Shown here: positions 23,113 through 32,206 of the stretch, one piece after another
Layout: every line of letters starts with the position of its first letter
Position numbering within the stretch: position 1 is the stretch's first letter
From: JASLBX01 sp036374175
GTDB taxonomy: Bacteria > Actinomycetota > Actinomycetes > Jiangellales > Jiangellaceae
DNA length: 34,978 nt
Direction of reading: 5' to 3'
Assembly (NCBI GenBank): GCA_036374175.1
Contig: DASUUH010000048.1
Coordinates: 1-34,978, forward strand
Made by a program: the position numbers and the translations under genes
The notes under the pieces: model-generated
Told to the model about the DNA's origin: nothing
Database searches by the model: none
What the model saw: only the letters and a program-made list of their open reading frames with translations

Positions 23113-24090
23113 TCAGTTGTCAGCCGCGGCTAGCGCGGTCTCGGGGGCCGCAGGTGCGTCCGCGAGTTCGGTGAGGTAACGCTCGGCATCGAGCGCAGCC
23201 TGGCAGCCGGTGCCAGCCGCCGTGACGGCCTGCCGGTAGACATGGTCGACCAGGTCGCCCGCGGCGAATACGCCGGGAACGTCCGCACGGGTGGACGGGT
23301 GGTCGACCAACACGTACCCGGACGGATCCACGGCCACCTGGCCCGCGACGAGTTCGGAGCGGGGATCGTGACCGATGGCGATGAACAGACCGGTGACCTC
23401 CAGGGTGCGCTCCTCGCCGGTCTGGGTAGACCGCAGCCGCAACCCACTCACCTTCTCGTCGCCGAGTACGTCGACGACCTCGGTGTTCCAGACGAACTCA
23501 ATCTTGTCGTTGGCGAACGCGCGCTCCTGCATCACCTTGGAGGCGCGGAGTTCGTCGCGGCGGTGGATGAGGTACACCTTGCGGGCGAACCGGGTCAGGA
23601 AGGTTGCTTCCTCTATCGCGGAGTCGCCGCCGCCCACCACGGCGATGTCCTGGTCGCGGAAGAAGAATCCGTCGCAGGTCGCGCACCACGAAACACCGTG
23701 CCCAGAGAGTCGCTTTTCGTTCTCCAGACCCAACTCGCGGTAACCCGAGCCCATAGCCAGAATGATCGCCCGAGCGCGGTACTCGTTGCCAGAGCCGTCA
23801 CGCACCACTTTGATGTCCCCGGTCAGATCAATCTCAACCGCGTCATCGGTGATCAACTCCGCGCCGAACCGTTCGGCCTGCGCACGCATTTCTTCCATCA
23901 GCGCCGGCCCCATGATGCCGTCGCGGAAACCGGGGTAGTTCTCGACCTCGGTGGTGTTCATCAAGGCTCCGCCCCAGGTCACAGAGCCTTCAAGAATTAG
24001 TGGTTCGAGCCGGGCGCGGGCAGCGTATAGGGCAGCGGTGTATCCGGCCGGACCCGAGCCGACAATAATGAGGTTTCGAACATCAGTCAC
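23113..24090 (-). CDS. trxB: Thioredoxin reductase (NADPH)
   Basis: The 325-residue flavoprotein reduces thioredoxin with NADPH. The FAD site is GSGPAGYTAALYAAR (11-25), the redox-active pair CATC is at 136-139, the NADPH site is VVGGGDSAIEEA (151-162), and the C-terminal FAD motif is GVFAAGDLVDHVYRQAVTAAG. The length is standard. GTG 24088-24090 follows GGGAAGG by eight bases. A SigR-consensus promoter lies upstream (24143-24168), which fits oxidative-stress control of the trxB-trxA pair. Confidence 0.97.
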   Translation of the reverse strand: MTDVRNLIIVGSGPAGYTAALYAARARLEPLILEGSVTWGGALMNTTEVENYPGFRDGIMGPALMEEMRAQAERFGAELITDDAVEIDLTGDIKVVRDGSGNEYRARAIILAMGSGYRELGLENEKRLSGHGVSWCATCDGFFFRDQDIAVVGGGDSAIEEATFLTRFARKVYLIHRRDELRASKVMQERAFANDKIEFVWNTEVVDVLGDEKVSGLRLRSTQTGEERTLEVTGLFIAIGHDPRSELVAGQVAVDPSGYVLVDHPSTRADVPGVFAAGDLVDHVYRQAVTAAGTGCQAALDAERYLTELADAPAAPETALAAADN

Positions 24091-24131
24091 TTGAGGGGCC
24101 TTCCCTTACGCTCCGCACCCAAACTTCCGGG

Positions 24132-24147
24132 CTGTTGACGTCAACAG
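24132..24147. promoter_or_regulatory. 16-base palindrome over the trxB promoter -10
   Basis: CTGTTGACGTCAACAG is a perfect 16-base palindrome in the 130-base gap between divergent trxB and the amidase gene. It contains the GTT -10 element of the proposed SigR-type promoter. It looks like an operator for a dimeric regulator; which one is unknown. Confidence 0.6.
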
Positions 24148-24168
24148 ATCCTAGAGTCGCCACATTCC
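24143..24168 (-). promoter_or_regulatory. SigR-type (redox ECF sigma) promoter of trxB-trxA
   Basis: On the minus strand GGAAT (rc of 24164-24168) is followed by exactly 18 bases and GTT (rc of 24143-24145). This is the GGAAT-N18-GTT consensus known for Streptomyces SigR targets, of which trxBA is the founding example. It is about 53 bases upstream of the trxB GTG. Confidence 0.8.
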
Positions 24169-24220
24169 CCTTGCCGAGTCACGGCGACGCCCGGTAGCGC
24201 CGACTCTGAGATAGTCGGGC

Positions 24221-25303
24221 ATGGACGTCGAACAAGTGCTCGCAAAGTACGATCCGACGCTCGGCAGCTTCCTGTTATTCGACCGTAGCGGCGGCCTGGA
24301 GCCGACCGGTCGCGGGCCGTTGTCCGCCCTTGTCGTGGCCGTGAAAGACCTCATCGACGTCGGTGAGTGGCCCACAACCAACGGCAGCAGTGTCGATTCG
24401 TGCGAGCCGGCGAGCAGTGATGCGGCTGTTGTTTCATGGCTGCGCCGCAACGGCGCACGAGTCATCGGGAAGACTGCGCTGAACGAGTACGCCTACGGCG
24501 TCACCGGATACAACCCGCACCACGGGTGGATCCTCAACCCACGGGATCGGTCTCGGACGGCGGGCGGCAGCAGCGGGGGTTCTGCGGCGGCCGTAGCCGC
24601 CGGCGTGGTGGATATCGGGGTGGGCACCGACACCAGCGGCTCGGTTCGGCTTCCCGCCGCATGCTGTGACGTCTATGGCTTCAAGGCGGCGAACGGCGCG
24701 TACGACATGACCGGCATCACGCCACTGGCTCCGTCGTTCGACTCCGTCGGGTTCCTCACGGCCACCGTGTCCGATCTCTGTCGCGTGCTGGGGATCGGGG
24801 ACCTTCCGGACCCGAGCACGGTGCGGGTCGGTGAACTGGGCGTCGACCTGGAAACACCAGGGCTGCCCCACGAACACTGGACGATCTTCCGCGCGGAGGC
24901 CTGGGCCGTACATGGGGAACGGTTCACCGCGAACCCGGACCAGTACGGGCATGACGTCCAGCGCAGCCTGCGGTTGCCGATCGGCGACGTGTCGAAGGCT
25001 CGTGATGTGGTCGCTGCATGGCAGGAGCGGTTCACGGCGGCGGTAGCGGACTTCGACGTGCTGCACGGCCCGGTTCTCGACGGAGCAGCCCCGCTGGTCG
25101 ACGCCGTCCGCCGTGATTACGAGAGGGGCGAGACCTTCGTGCGGCAACGGCTGCTGCGCCACACCCCCGTCTACAACGCGCTCGGCTGGCCGGCCATGAA
25201 TTGCCCGACGGCTACTGGAAACGTACAGCTCGCCGCTCGGCCAGGGGACGAGGCCAAGCTGCTGGCCGTCGCCGCGTCAATAGGTGTAGCCGACGCGCGT
25301 TAG
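24221..25303 (+). CDS. Amidase-signature family enzyme
   Basis: The 360-residue protein carries the Ser-cisSer-Lys triad of the amidase-signature family. Lys42 is in VVAVKDLIDV, Ser117/118 in AGGSSGGSAAAVAAG, and the nucleophile Ser141 in GTDTSGSVRLPAA. Such enzymes hydrolyse amides; the substrate is not evident. It is shorter than the usual 450-500 residues, mainly through a compact C-terminal part, and resembles plant-AMI1-like or short bacterial amidases more than GatA. It has no neighbouring gatB or gatC, which argues against tRNA amidotransferase. It is divergent from trxB, and its stop overlaps the anti-sigma stop by 3 bases (TTAG). No strong ribosome binding site precedes the ATG. Confidence 0.85.
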   Translation: MDVEQVLAKYDPTLGSFLLFDRSGGLEPTGRGPLSALVVAVKDLIDVGEWPTTNGSSVDSCEPASSDAAVVSWLRRNGARVIGKTALNEYAYGVTGYNPHHGWILNPRDRSRTAGGSSGGSAAAVAAGVVDIGVGTDTSGSVRLPAACCDVYGFKAANGAYDMTGITPLAPSFDSVGFLTATVSDLCRVLGIGDLPDPSTVRVGELGVDLETPGLPHEHWTIFRAEAWAVHGERFTANPDQYGHDVQRSLRLPIGDVSKARDVVAAWQERFTAAVADFDVLHGPVLDGAAPLVDAVRRDYERGETFVRQRLLRHTPVYNALGWPAMNCPTATGNVQLAARPGDEAKLLAVAASIGVADAR

Positions 25304-26088
25304 TCCAGCTCGACCCGTTGGTCGGTCACCAACGCCTCGTCGCCGGTCGCGTCGCATTCGGGCACCACCCAGCCGTAGACGACAGCCGGATCAGCACTGC
25401 TGCGCAGCACTACCAGGACCGCGGGCTCGCCGGTGACATCGGTCGCCGCCGCGCCGACCAGTTCGAGACCGCGTTCCTCAGCCAGCGGCAGGCCGCAAGT
25501 GTCGGCAGCGTCGTCGTCCCCATCTTGTTCTTGTGCGACGACGATGCGGATCTCATCGGCAAGCTCCGGTGGCGCCGCGGACAGTTCGCCGTCCTCCGCG
25601 TGCAGTGGCGCCGCCGCGGATTCCTCCGCAGCCCGTTCGCTGTCCGCACCGGCCTCGGCACCGGCGTCGTACTGTTCTTCTGGTTCAGCAATTGCCGCAC
25701 CTTCTGCTGCGTCCTCCGAGTCGTCGCCTCCGGCACCCGTTGTCGCGACCCAGCCGGCGAAACCGAGAATCCCAACCGTCGCAGCGGCCGCGAGCAGTTG
25801 TGGTGCCTTGCGCCGGAACCATGACAGTTGAACCACGCGCGCCGGTTCCGGCTCGGGCGCCGCCGCCACCGCAAGCGCACGATCGAGCCGGTCCACCACA
25901 TGCGCCGGGGTGGGCAACGTGCGTGGCGCCGCGGCCAGCATGGCCGAGACGGATGCCAGGTCCGCTGCGGTCGCCCGGCATATCTCGCACTGCTGCAGGT
26001 GAGCTTCGACGTATGCAGCCTCGTCCACCCCAAGCAGGCCTTCGGCGTGTTCGGCAAGTTGGGAGGCTTCGAGGTGTCCCGTCGTCAT
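25300..26088 (-). CDS. Membrane-bound zinc anti-sigma factor (SigM partner)
   Basis: The 262-residue protein begins with an anti-sigma domain. It has a zinc-binding HxxxCxxC motif in AHLQQCEICRATAADL (about 29-44), with an upstream histidine. A linker and one membrane helix follow (QLLAAAATVGILGFAGWVATT, about 97-117). Outside the membrane lies a long Glu/Ala-rich acidic segment (120-185), then a small C-terminal domain with two cysteines (DTCGLPL and VPECDATG) that may form a disulfide. ATG 26088 overlaps the sigM TGA, so the pair is coupled. The syntenic mycobacterial gene is the SigM anti-sigma factor (Rv3912). The protein should hold SigM inactive until a signal is sensed. Confidence 0.9.
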   Translation of the reverse strand: MTTGHLEASQLAEHAEGLLGVDEAAYVEAHLQQCEICRATAADLASVSAMLAAAPRTLPTPAHVVDRLDRALAVAAAPEPEPARVVQLSWFRRKAPQLLAAAATVGILGFAGWVATTGAGGDDSEDAAEGAAIAEPEEQYDAGAEAGADSERAAEESAAAPLHAEDGELSAAPPELADEIRIVVAQEQDGDDDAADTCGLPLAEERGLELVGAAATDVTGEPAVLVVLRSSADPAVVYGWVVPECDATGDEALVTDQRVELD

Positions 26089-26738
26089 TGCGGGTCACCT
26101 CCTGGCGGCGCGAGTTCTGACTTCGGTGATGTGGATGGGACGTCAGGCGGCGCGGCACGGTTCCCCGCGCGCCGGTTGGGCACCAGCAGCGGCATGAGCT
26201 TTGCCCGCGCCCGTGCGCACCTGCTCTTGACCGTACCGACAGCACAGCCGAGCAACTCGGCCACTTCCGCGACGGGCACACCTTCCATGTCGACCAACAC
26301 CAGCGCGGCCCGTTGGTCCGGGGGCAGGGTGGCAAGTGCGGCCTCGATGTCGAGCCGGGTGGCCACGGCGTCGGACGGGTCGGCACCGGGAGCGGCGAGT
26401 CGCAACATGCGGCCGGTGTCGTCTGGAAGCGGATTCGCCGGTCGCGCCGCCGCCTTGCGGACCCGGTCGATGCAGGCGTTCACCACGATCCGGTGCAGCC
26501 ACGTCGTTACCGCCGCATCACCGCGGTACGACGTCGCGCGCCGGAAGGCGTTGATCAACGCTTCCTGTAAAGCATCGGCGGCGTCGTCCGGATTGCCTAG
26601 GGTGCGCAGCGCCACGGCCCACAACCGGTCTCGATGCCGCCGCACAAGTTCGCCGAACGCGTCCGGATCGCCGCCGACGTGCCGCCTCATAAGCCCGTCA
26701 TCGTCGACCGTGCGGATTTCACGCGGGTCGGTGGTCAT
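26085..26738 (-). CDS. sigM: ECF RNA polymerase sigma factor, SigM type
   Basis: The 217-residue protein has sigma region 2 (FGELVRRHRDRLWAVALRTL, then DDAADALQEALINAFRRA and a WLHRIVVNACIDRVRK end) and sigma region 4 (LATLPPDQRAALVLVDMEG, VAEVAELLGCAVGTVKSRCARARAKL). It has no region 1 or 3, so it is ECF. Its position between the MurJ/pseudokinase genes and an overlapping anti-sigma gene matches mycobacterial SigM. I chose ATG 26738. The upstream GTG at 26750 directly abuts GGGAGG and could not be served by it, though the ATG spacing (12 bases) is on the long side. A SigM-like promoter is seen at 34309-34334. Confidence 0.9.
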   Translation of the reverse strand: MTTDPREIRTVDDDGLMRRHVGGDPDAFGELVRRHRDRLWAVALRTLGNPDDAADALQEALINAFRRATSYRGDAAVTTWLHRIVVNACIDRVRKAAARPANPLPDDTGRMLRLAAPGADPSDAVATRLDIEAALATLPPDQRAALVLVDMEGVPVAEVAELLGCAVGTVKSRCARARAKLMPLLVPNRRAGNRAAPPDVPSTSPKSELAPPGGDPQ

Positions 26739-26804
26739 ACTTCGGTGCACCTCCCGCGGACGGCTGCCGTCGAGGACCGTACGGCCCGATGTGCGGCGAC
26801 GATC

Positions 26805-28235
26805 CTAGTTGACCGTGACAGTCACAGTGCTGGACACGAACTCTTCACCGTCGATTTCGGTGACCAAGCGCCACTCGTTGTCGCCGGTACGTCCAGTCTG
26901 CACCCACGTGCTGAATCCACCGTCGGATTGAGTCGTAGTTGTGACCGGGTTGTTGGCATCCGGGAATCCAGTCCAGTCCTCGCCCTCGAGGCGTCGCTCA
27001 ACGCGCAGGACGGCGCCCTCGACCGCGGGTTCGATTTCACCGCTGAGCGTGATCCGCTGACTGGCGGCCACGGACGTCGGATCGGCGGATAGCGAGATAG
27101 CGGTTTCCTCTTCCTCTTCCTCCGGTGGAGTCGTCTCATCTTCTTCCGGTGGCGTAGTCGAGTTCTCGGATGTCTCGTCCGTCGTCTCGGCCGGGGCGGC
27201 GGGGTTGCCGTCCGACGTGGTGCGGTCGGGCGTCGAAACACCGCTCAGCAGCAACTGCAGGCCCACCCAGGCGACCACGAGCAGGAACGCGGTGGCGGCG
27301 AGCACACCCAACACCCGGCGGGCTGTCGTCGAGCCGCCCGATTGCGGTGGCATCGTTTGCGCCACCGGCACGCCCCGGTTGGGGAGGAGCGGGGCCGATG
27401 GCTCGTCCAGCACGGCCGGCGGCGGCCACCCGTCGTCACTGCTGTCGCTGAGCACTCCGTTGCCGAACGTGGTGGCCGACGTTCCCGAGGTGAGTGCGTC
27501 GGCCACTTCCGCAGGGCTCCGCAGCGGGCTCGCGTGATGGCGTTCGGCGTTGCCAAGCGTCCGATCGACAATCTCGTCGAGGTGCCTGGGGATACCCGGG
27601 CGGACTTGACGGGGCGAGGCGAAGCGGCCGTCGATGCGGGGGGCGACTGGTAGCCCATGCCCATCGGCATCCGGCCACCGGCCGGTCAGTGCGGCGTACA
27701 GGATGCGCCCGATTCCGGCGGCATCGACCTCACCGGAGGCGCCGCTCGGTGCCCCATGCAAAGCGGCTTCGGTCGCGAGCCCGGCCACCTTGACCGAGCC
27801 GTTAGGGGCAACCACCACCGAACTCGGCTCGAGGCGTTGATGGGTGAGTCCTTGGGCATGTGCGGACGCGAGGGCCTGGGCCAGTTCCCGCCCCAGCGTC
27901 GCGGCCTGCTCGGCATTGAGGGGACCACCGGCCAGCAGCGCCTTGAGGTTCTGCCCGGTAATCCATTCCCGGACGACGTAGACCGTGTCGGTTTCGGCGT
28001 CGACGTCGAGAACGTGCAGGAAGCGCGGGTCAGCGACCTGCGAGGCGGCGCGCGCGGCCGCCATGAGCGCGTCAGACCGCGGATCGTCCGTGGGCACCGT
28101 GTGGACGAAAACCGCCCTGCTCAGCACCTCGTCGACCGCTCGCCACGAGCGCACGCCGTCCGACTCGTCGAGAAGGTCCTCGACGCGGTAGCGGCCGGCC
28201 AGCAGTCGACCAGGCCGGACTGCTTGAGTGGTCAC
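26805..28235 (-). CDS. Membrane pseudokinase associated with MurJ
   Basis: Residues 10 to about 245 have a Ser/Thr kinase fold but lack the catalytic residues. There is no glycine-rich loop, the ATP-lysine position in AVFVHTV is His, the HRDLKPxN loop reads HQRLEPSS (132-139) with no catalytic Asp or Asn, and DFG is replaced by VAG (150-152). A membrane helix (about 305-330) leads to a Thr/Glu-rich linker and a C-terminal beta-sandwich of about 90 residues (ISLSADPTSVAASQRITLSG onwards). In mycobacteria a similar pseudokinase is fused to MurJ and, when phosphorylated by PknB, binds FhaA to restrain peptidoglycan synthesis. Here it is a separate gene 33 bases behind murJ. The C-terminal extracellular domain may sense wall material (inference). 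Confidence 0.87.
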   Translation of the reverse strand: MTTQAVRPGRLLAGRYRVEDLLDESDGVRSWRAVDEVLSRAVFVHTVPTDDPRSDALMAAARAASQVADPRFLHVLDVDAETDTVYVVREWITGQNLKALLAGGPLNAEQAATLGRELAQALASAHAQGLTHQRLEPSSVVVAPNGSVKVAGLATEAALHGAPSGASGEVDAAGIGRILYAALTGRWPDADGHGLPVAPRIDGRFASPRQVRPGIPRHLDEIVDRTLGNAERHHASPLRSPAEVADALTSGTSATTFGNGVLSDSSDDGWPPPAVLDEPSAPLLPNRGVPVAQTMPPQSGGSTTARRVLGVLAATAFLLVVAWVGLQLLLSGVSTPDRTTSDGNPAAPAETTDETSENSTTPPEEDETTPPEEEEEETAISLSADPTSVAASQRITLSGEIEPAVEGAVLRVERRLEGEDWTGFPDANNPVTTTTQSDGGFSTWVQTGRTGDNEWRLVTEIDGEEFVSSTVTVTVN

Positions 28236-28268
28236 GACAGTCCCAAACTCACAGACGGCCTCCCGGCT

Positions 28269-30017
28269 TCACGGGCGCCTCGGCCGCCGGTCGTCATCCA
28301 ACTCCCGGTCGCCCTCGGCGCGGTCTCGAAGGTCCATGCTAGGCCGGATTTCGGACCTGTGCGGTCGGACCCGGCGAGCAAGCAGGTTGATCGCATCTCG
28401 GACTTCCCCGATGCGCAGCAGATAAGCCAGGCCGATGAACACGATCAGCCCGGCCAGGCCCCCGACCGCCAGGATGATCAGATCCGCCAGCTTCTCCGGC
28501 AGTCCGGACAACGGTCCGTCCAGCACGATCAGCAGGCCGTAGCCGCATCCTCCGGCGAGCGCGGAGGGCACCAGCAGGTGGGCGACATGCGCCAGCAGCC
28601 CGCCTCCGCCAAGCCGGCCGATGCGGCGGCCGAGCACCGTCGCGCTCACGGTCGCACCGATCATGTACGCGAGACTGTAGCCGCCCGCCAGCAGCACCGT
28701 AGTGGCCTCGATTGGTGCGAAGGCGCTGACCAGGACGGCATTGACGATCATTGCGACCGCGATCCAAATCTGGACGAAGAACGGGGTCCGGGTGTCCTGC
28801 AATGCGTAGAAGCCGCGCAGGACCACGTAATGCACCGTGAAGGCCACCAGGCCGGGCAGGAGGGCGGCCAGCGTCCAGGCAAGCACGGCCGTTTGGTCAC
28901 TGGCCGCACCGTATCCGAAGATGAGCGCGGCGAGCGGAATCGCCAGGGCGCCAAGCAGCGCCGCCACCGGCATCATGATCGCAAGACAGATCCGGAGCGC
29001 AGACATCAGCCGATCACGCACCAGCCCGAAGTCGCCATCGGTGGCGTGGTCAGCCAGCTTCGGCAACAGTGCGGTGGCGAGTGAAACAGTGATGATCGCA
29101 TGCGGGACCATCATGATCAGCATGGCGTTGCTGTAGACCGTGATGCCTGCCTCGCCCGCCACCGATCCGCCACTCGCGGTACGCACCACGATCACATAAG
29201 CGATCTGGTTGACCAGCACGAAAGCCAGCGTCCAGGCACCGAGCCGGCCGGCCGTACCGAGCCCCGCCCCCCGCCAGTCGGTCCGGAACCGCAGCCGGAA
29301 TCCTGCCCGCCGGAGCACCGGCAGCAGGATCAGCGCCTGCAGCGCCACGCCTAACGTGGAGCCGATGCCCAGCACCGCGACCTCGCTCGAGCTGAACGGT
29401 TGCCCTTCTTTCGGCCCCCAGGCGATCAGGTAGCCGGCGAACACGGCGATCGCCACGACATTGTTGACGATGGGTGCCCACATCATCGGCCCGAACCGGC
29501 CCCGGGCGTTCAGCATCTGACCGACGAGGACATAGAGGCCGTAGAAGAAGATCTGCGGCAGGCAGAATTGCGCGAACATCACCATGTTGTCGAAGAAGGC
29601 GCGATTTGCCGGCTCCAGCCATTCCCGGTCGACGAAGAGCCGCAGTAACCATGGCGCGGCCAGCACTGCGATGAGAGTTGCCGCTCCGAGCACCACTACG
29701 ACGAGGCTGAACAGTCGCTGGGAGTAGGCCTGCCCGCCGTCCGCATCCTCCTTGATGGCCCGGACGAGCGCCGGCACGAGAACCGCATTGAGTACGCCGC
29801 CCGCGACAAGAATGTAGATCATGTTGGGGATCGTGTTCGGCAGGTTGAATGCGTCGGCCGTGGAGCCGGTCAGGCCGATGGCCGCCGCGATCACTGCCGC
29901 CCGCGCAAACCCGGTCAATCGCGACACGACCGTGCCGGCGGCCATGATCGCGCTCGAACTGAGCAGGCCGGCTTGGCGGATGGCGGGGGACTGCCCGTCC
30001 GCTGGAAGTTCGGTCAC
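28269..30017 (-). CDS. murJ: Lipid II flippase MurJ
   Basis: The 582-residue protein is a MATE-like/MVF transporter with about 14 hydrophobic helices. The N-terminus SSAIMAAGTVVSRLTGFARAAV and the ADAFNLPNTIPNMIYILVAGG stretch are hallmark MurJ sequences. It moves lipid-linked peptidoglycan precursors across the cell membrane. The polar C-terminal tail (RPHRSEIRPSMDLRDRAEG) ends without the kinase-like extension found in mycobacterial MviN. That part is encoded by the next gene. GTG 30015-30017 overlaps the stop of the DUF6049 gene. Confidence 0.95.
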   Translation of the reverse strand: MTELPADGQSPAIRQAGLLSSSAIMAAGTVVSRLTGFARAAVIAAAIGLTGSTADAFNLPNTIPNMIYILVAGGVLNAVLVPALVRAIKEDADGGQAYSQRLFSLVVVVLGAATLIAVLAAPWLLRLFVDREWLEPANRAFFDNMVMFAQFCLPQIFFYGLYVLVGQMLNARGRFGPMMWAPIVNNVVAIAVFAGYLIAWGPKEGQPFSSSEVAVLGIGSTLGVALQALILLPVLRRAGFRLRFRTDWRGAGLGTAGRLGAWTLAFVLVNQIAYVIVVRTASGGSVAGEAGITVYSNAMLIMMVPHAIITVSLATALLPKLADHATDGDFGLVRDRLMSALRICLAIMMPVAALLGALAIPLAALIFGYGAASDQTAVLAWTLAALLPGLVAFTVHYVVLRGFYALQDTRTPFFVQIWIAVAMIVNAVLVSAFAPIEATTVLLAGGYSLAYMIGATVSATVLGRRIGRLGGGGLLAHVAHLLVPSALAGGCGYGLLIVLDGPLSGLPEKLADLIILAVGGLAGLIVFIGLAYLLRIGEVRDAINLLARRVRPHRSEIRPSMDLRDRAEGDRELDDDRRPRRP

Positions 30018-32206
30018 CGGCTAGCCCCCTCCAGGGGCAGGTGGTCGGATAACGGATGCGGCTGACCCGATGTCCCGTTCCGGCGCTTGCCGCGGATGGT
30101 TCGAAACGCCAGCCCGGCCACGAACAATAACCCCGCCCCGCCGATGAGGAACCAACCGATGACGCCGTAGTCGGTGGCGTTGACCACCGTCTGGGTGGCG
30201 CGGCCGAGTGGCGTTCCGTCGACAGTGGCGAGTTGGAGTTCGACCCGAACCTTGCCGTTCGCGACGGCTTCGGCGGTGACTCGGAGAATGTCCGTCTCGC
30301 CGGGTTCGATACGCTGCGCGGTGACCGGCTCCACTCGCATCCGCTGCGGGTTCGCTGACTCCAACTCCAGGCGCACCATGACGGGAACGCTGAGTTGGTT
30401 CACGACATTGACGGGAAACGCGCCGGTGTTGCTGGACAGCGTCACAGTAGGCGCGACCTGCAGGAACACCTGCGAGAGGAGTTCGCTGACCGCCCTGGTC
30501 GCGGCCGCAATGAACTCATGACCGTTATCCGGATCGGCCCGCCAGGCAGCTGACGCGGCGCGCACGGTGATGGCGCCGAAGTCGTCGACGTCGGACGGCT
30601 CGGCTAGCAGCGATTCGTACTGGGCGACACGGGTCAGCAGGTCGGCCGCGGCTTCGGCGGTCGGCGACGGCCGCTCGGCAGCAGGCGATTGCTCCGCCGT
30701 CAGTGCGCCGGGTGTCCTTGCGGCGTCGATCTCATCGATCGACGTCGGCGCGACCCAGGGAACGTCGGTCCAGATGTCGATCAACCGGGTTGCCTCTTGC
30801 AGGGTCGGCCGCCAGCCCAGCGGCGGGCTCACCACAACGGGTGCCGGGTTGCCGTCGGGCGCTTCAAGCACGGTGAGGGCCGTCGCTGCCAGCCATCGCT
30901 GCCGCAAAGCCACGGGGTCGCCGGCACGTGTAATGGTTTCGCTCAGTGCGGTGTCGACCACCAGTCCGGCCACCTGGCCATTGCCGGCCGGCAGATCGAC
31001 CCTCGGCTGACCGCCGGTGTCGACGGCGTCGCTGGGCACGACCGCTGTGGTGACGCCCGCGGCCCGGTACGCGGCGATTTCGCCGGAGACATCGCCGCCG
31101 ACCGGCCATGCGACTGTTCGGGTTCCGGTCGGAAGGTTCTGGGACGCGATCGCCGACAGCCGCACCGCCGCGCCGGCCAATCTGGTCTGATGGGGCCGGT
31201 CGAAAGCGGCGATGTCGGGAGTCGCGAACGGCAGCAGCCAGGTTGTGGCGGTTTCTGCGGTCGTCTCGAACGATGACAGCCAGCGCCTGGCCGGGAGGGC
31301 CAGGCGGTTGTCGCTGTCCGCGATCGCGGCGACAGTATCGAGCAGGTCCGGATCCACCACCCACGTGACCGGCGCTTCGGCAGGTGCGTCGAGCAGCGCG
31401 GTCAACCATCCTTCCGGGCCCAGCATCGCACTCGTGTCGACCTCCCCGAGCGTTCCGTCCGGCTGGATAGCGGGTGTACCGGAGATCGGCCACAGCATCG
31501 CGACGTCCAGCCTCTGCTCATCGCCGTCGATCAACCAGGGAACGAGGCTGAGAACGGTGCCGGCGTCCACTCGTGCTCCGGGCAGGTTCGGGTTTCCCTC
31601 GCGGACGTCGACGCCGAACACGTACACCCCGGGGTACTGCAGTTGTACGCAAGGCGGTGCGCCCGGTGCCGGCGGCTGGCATGCCGTCTCGAGCTGCACC
31701 TCCAGCCGGAACTCGTCCGAGCCGGCCGGCGGCAGTGACGTGGCGACCTCTGCGAAGACGTGGCCGGGGCGCGAACCCCACACCAAGCGGGGTTCGGTGT
31801 CGACGAGTTTGAGCTCGGTGCGGGAGCTGAGCGGATTGAGGTTGTGCCGTAGCAGCGCCTGCACGTTCACCAGCGGCGTGTTGGAGACGTTGGTGACCGT
31901 GCCCTCGATGACGAGCAGATCGCCCGGCCCGGGCACTGCAGGTTCAAAGCTCGTGATTTGGATGTCGACCGCTGGCTCCCCGGGGCCCAGCGGGCCGGGA
32001 ATGGTGTGGTCTGTCCCGGGCGCCGACCCGGTGGGCGGCATGGTGGGCGGCATGGTGGTCGAGATTGTGGTCGAGATGGCGGCCACTGCAGTGCTCGAAT
32101 AAGCCGCCGACGCGCCGGTCGCAGCGGGCGACACGGCGATGAGCAGCACTGTGACCGGCACTGCGGCTCTTGCCACGGCGGTGAGGCGGAGGCGCGAAAT
32201 CTTCAC
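30014..32206 (-). CDS. DUF6049-family secreted membrane-anchored protein
   Basis: This 730-residue protein has a signal peptide (about 1-35), a Thr/Pro-rich stretch and beta-sandwich domains (about 75-200). A central region of about 200-550 resembles polysaccharide-deacetylase-like or glycosidase-like folds in DUF6049 proteins. A further beta domain and one C-terminal membrane helix (YGVIGWFLIGGAGLLFVAGLAF, about 695-716) with a basic cytoplasmic tail follow. Members always lie beside murJ in actinobacteria (Rv3909 position). Their function is not established; an accessory role in wall assembly is inferred from context. GTG 32204-32206 overlaps the NUDIX stop. Confidence 0.85.
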   Translation of the reverse strand: MKISRLRLTAVARAAVPVTVLLIAVSPAATGASAAYSSTAVAAISTTISTTMPPTMPPTGSAPGTDHTIPGPLGPGEPAVDIQITSFEPAVPGPGDLLVIEGTVTNVSNTPLVNVQALLRHNLNPLSSRTELKLVDTEPRLVWGSRPGHVFAEVATSLPPAGSDEFRLEVQLETACQPPAPGAPPCVQLQYPGVYVFGVDVREGNPNLPGARVDAGTVLSLVPWLIDGDEQRLDVAMLWPISGTPAIQPDGTLGEVDTSAMLGPEGWLTALLDAPAEAPVTWVVDPDLLDTVAAIADSDNRLALPARRWLSSFETTAETATTWLLPFATPDIAAFDRPHQTRLAGAAVRLSAIASQNLPTGTRTVAWPVGGDVSGEIAAYRAAGVTTAVVPSDAVDTGGQPRVDLPAGNGQVAGLVVDTALSETITRAGDPVALRQRWLAATALTVLEAPDGNPAPVVVSPPLGWRPTLQEATRLIDIWTDVPWVAPTSIDEIDAARTPGALTAEQSPAAERPSPTAEAAADLLTRVAQYESLLAEPSDVDDFGAITVRAASAAWRADPDNGHEFIAAATRAVSELLSQVFLQVAPTVTLSSNTGAFPVNVVNQLSVPVMVRLELESANPQRMRVEPVTAQRIEPGETDILRVTAEAVANGKVRVELQLATVDGTPLGRATQTVVNATDYGVIGWFLIGGAGLLFVAGLAFRTIRGKRRNGTSGQPHPLSDHLPLEGASR

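Noticed and set aside
27657..29084. 475-codon plus-strand open frame across the pseudokinase and murJ
   Set aside because: Spans two well-supported opposite genes and their intergenic gap; no family resemblance.
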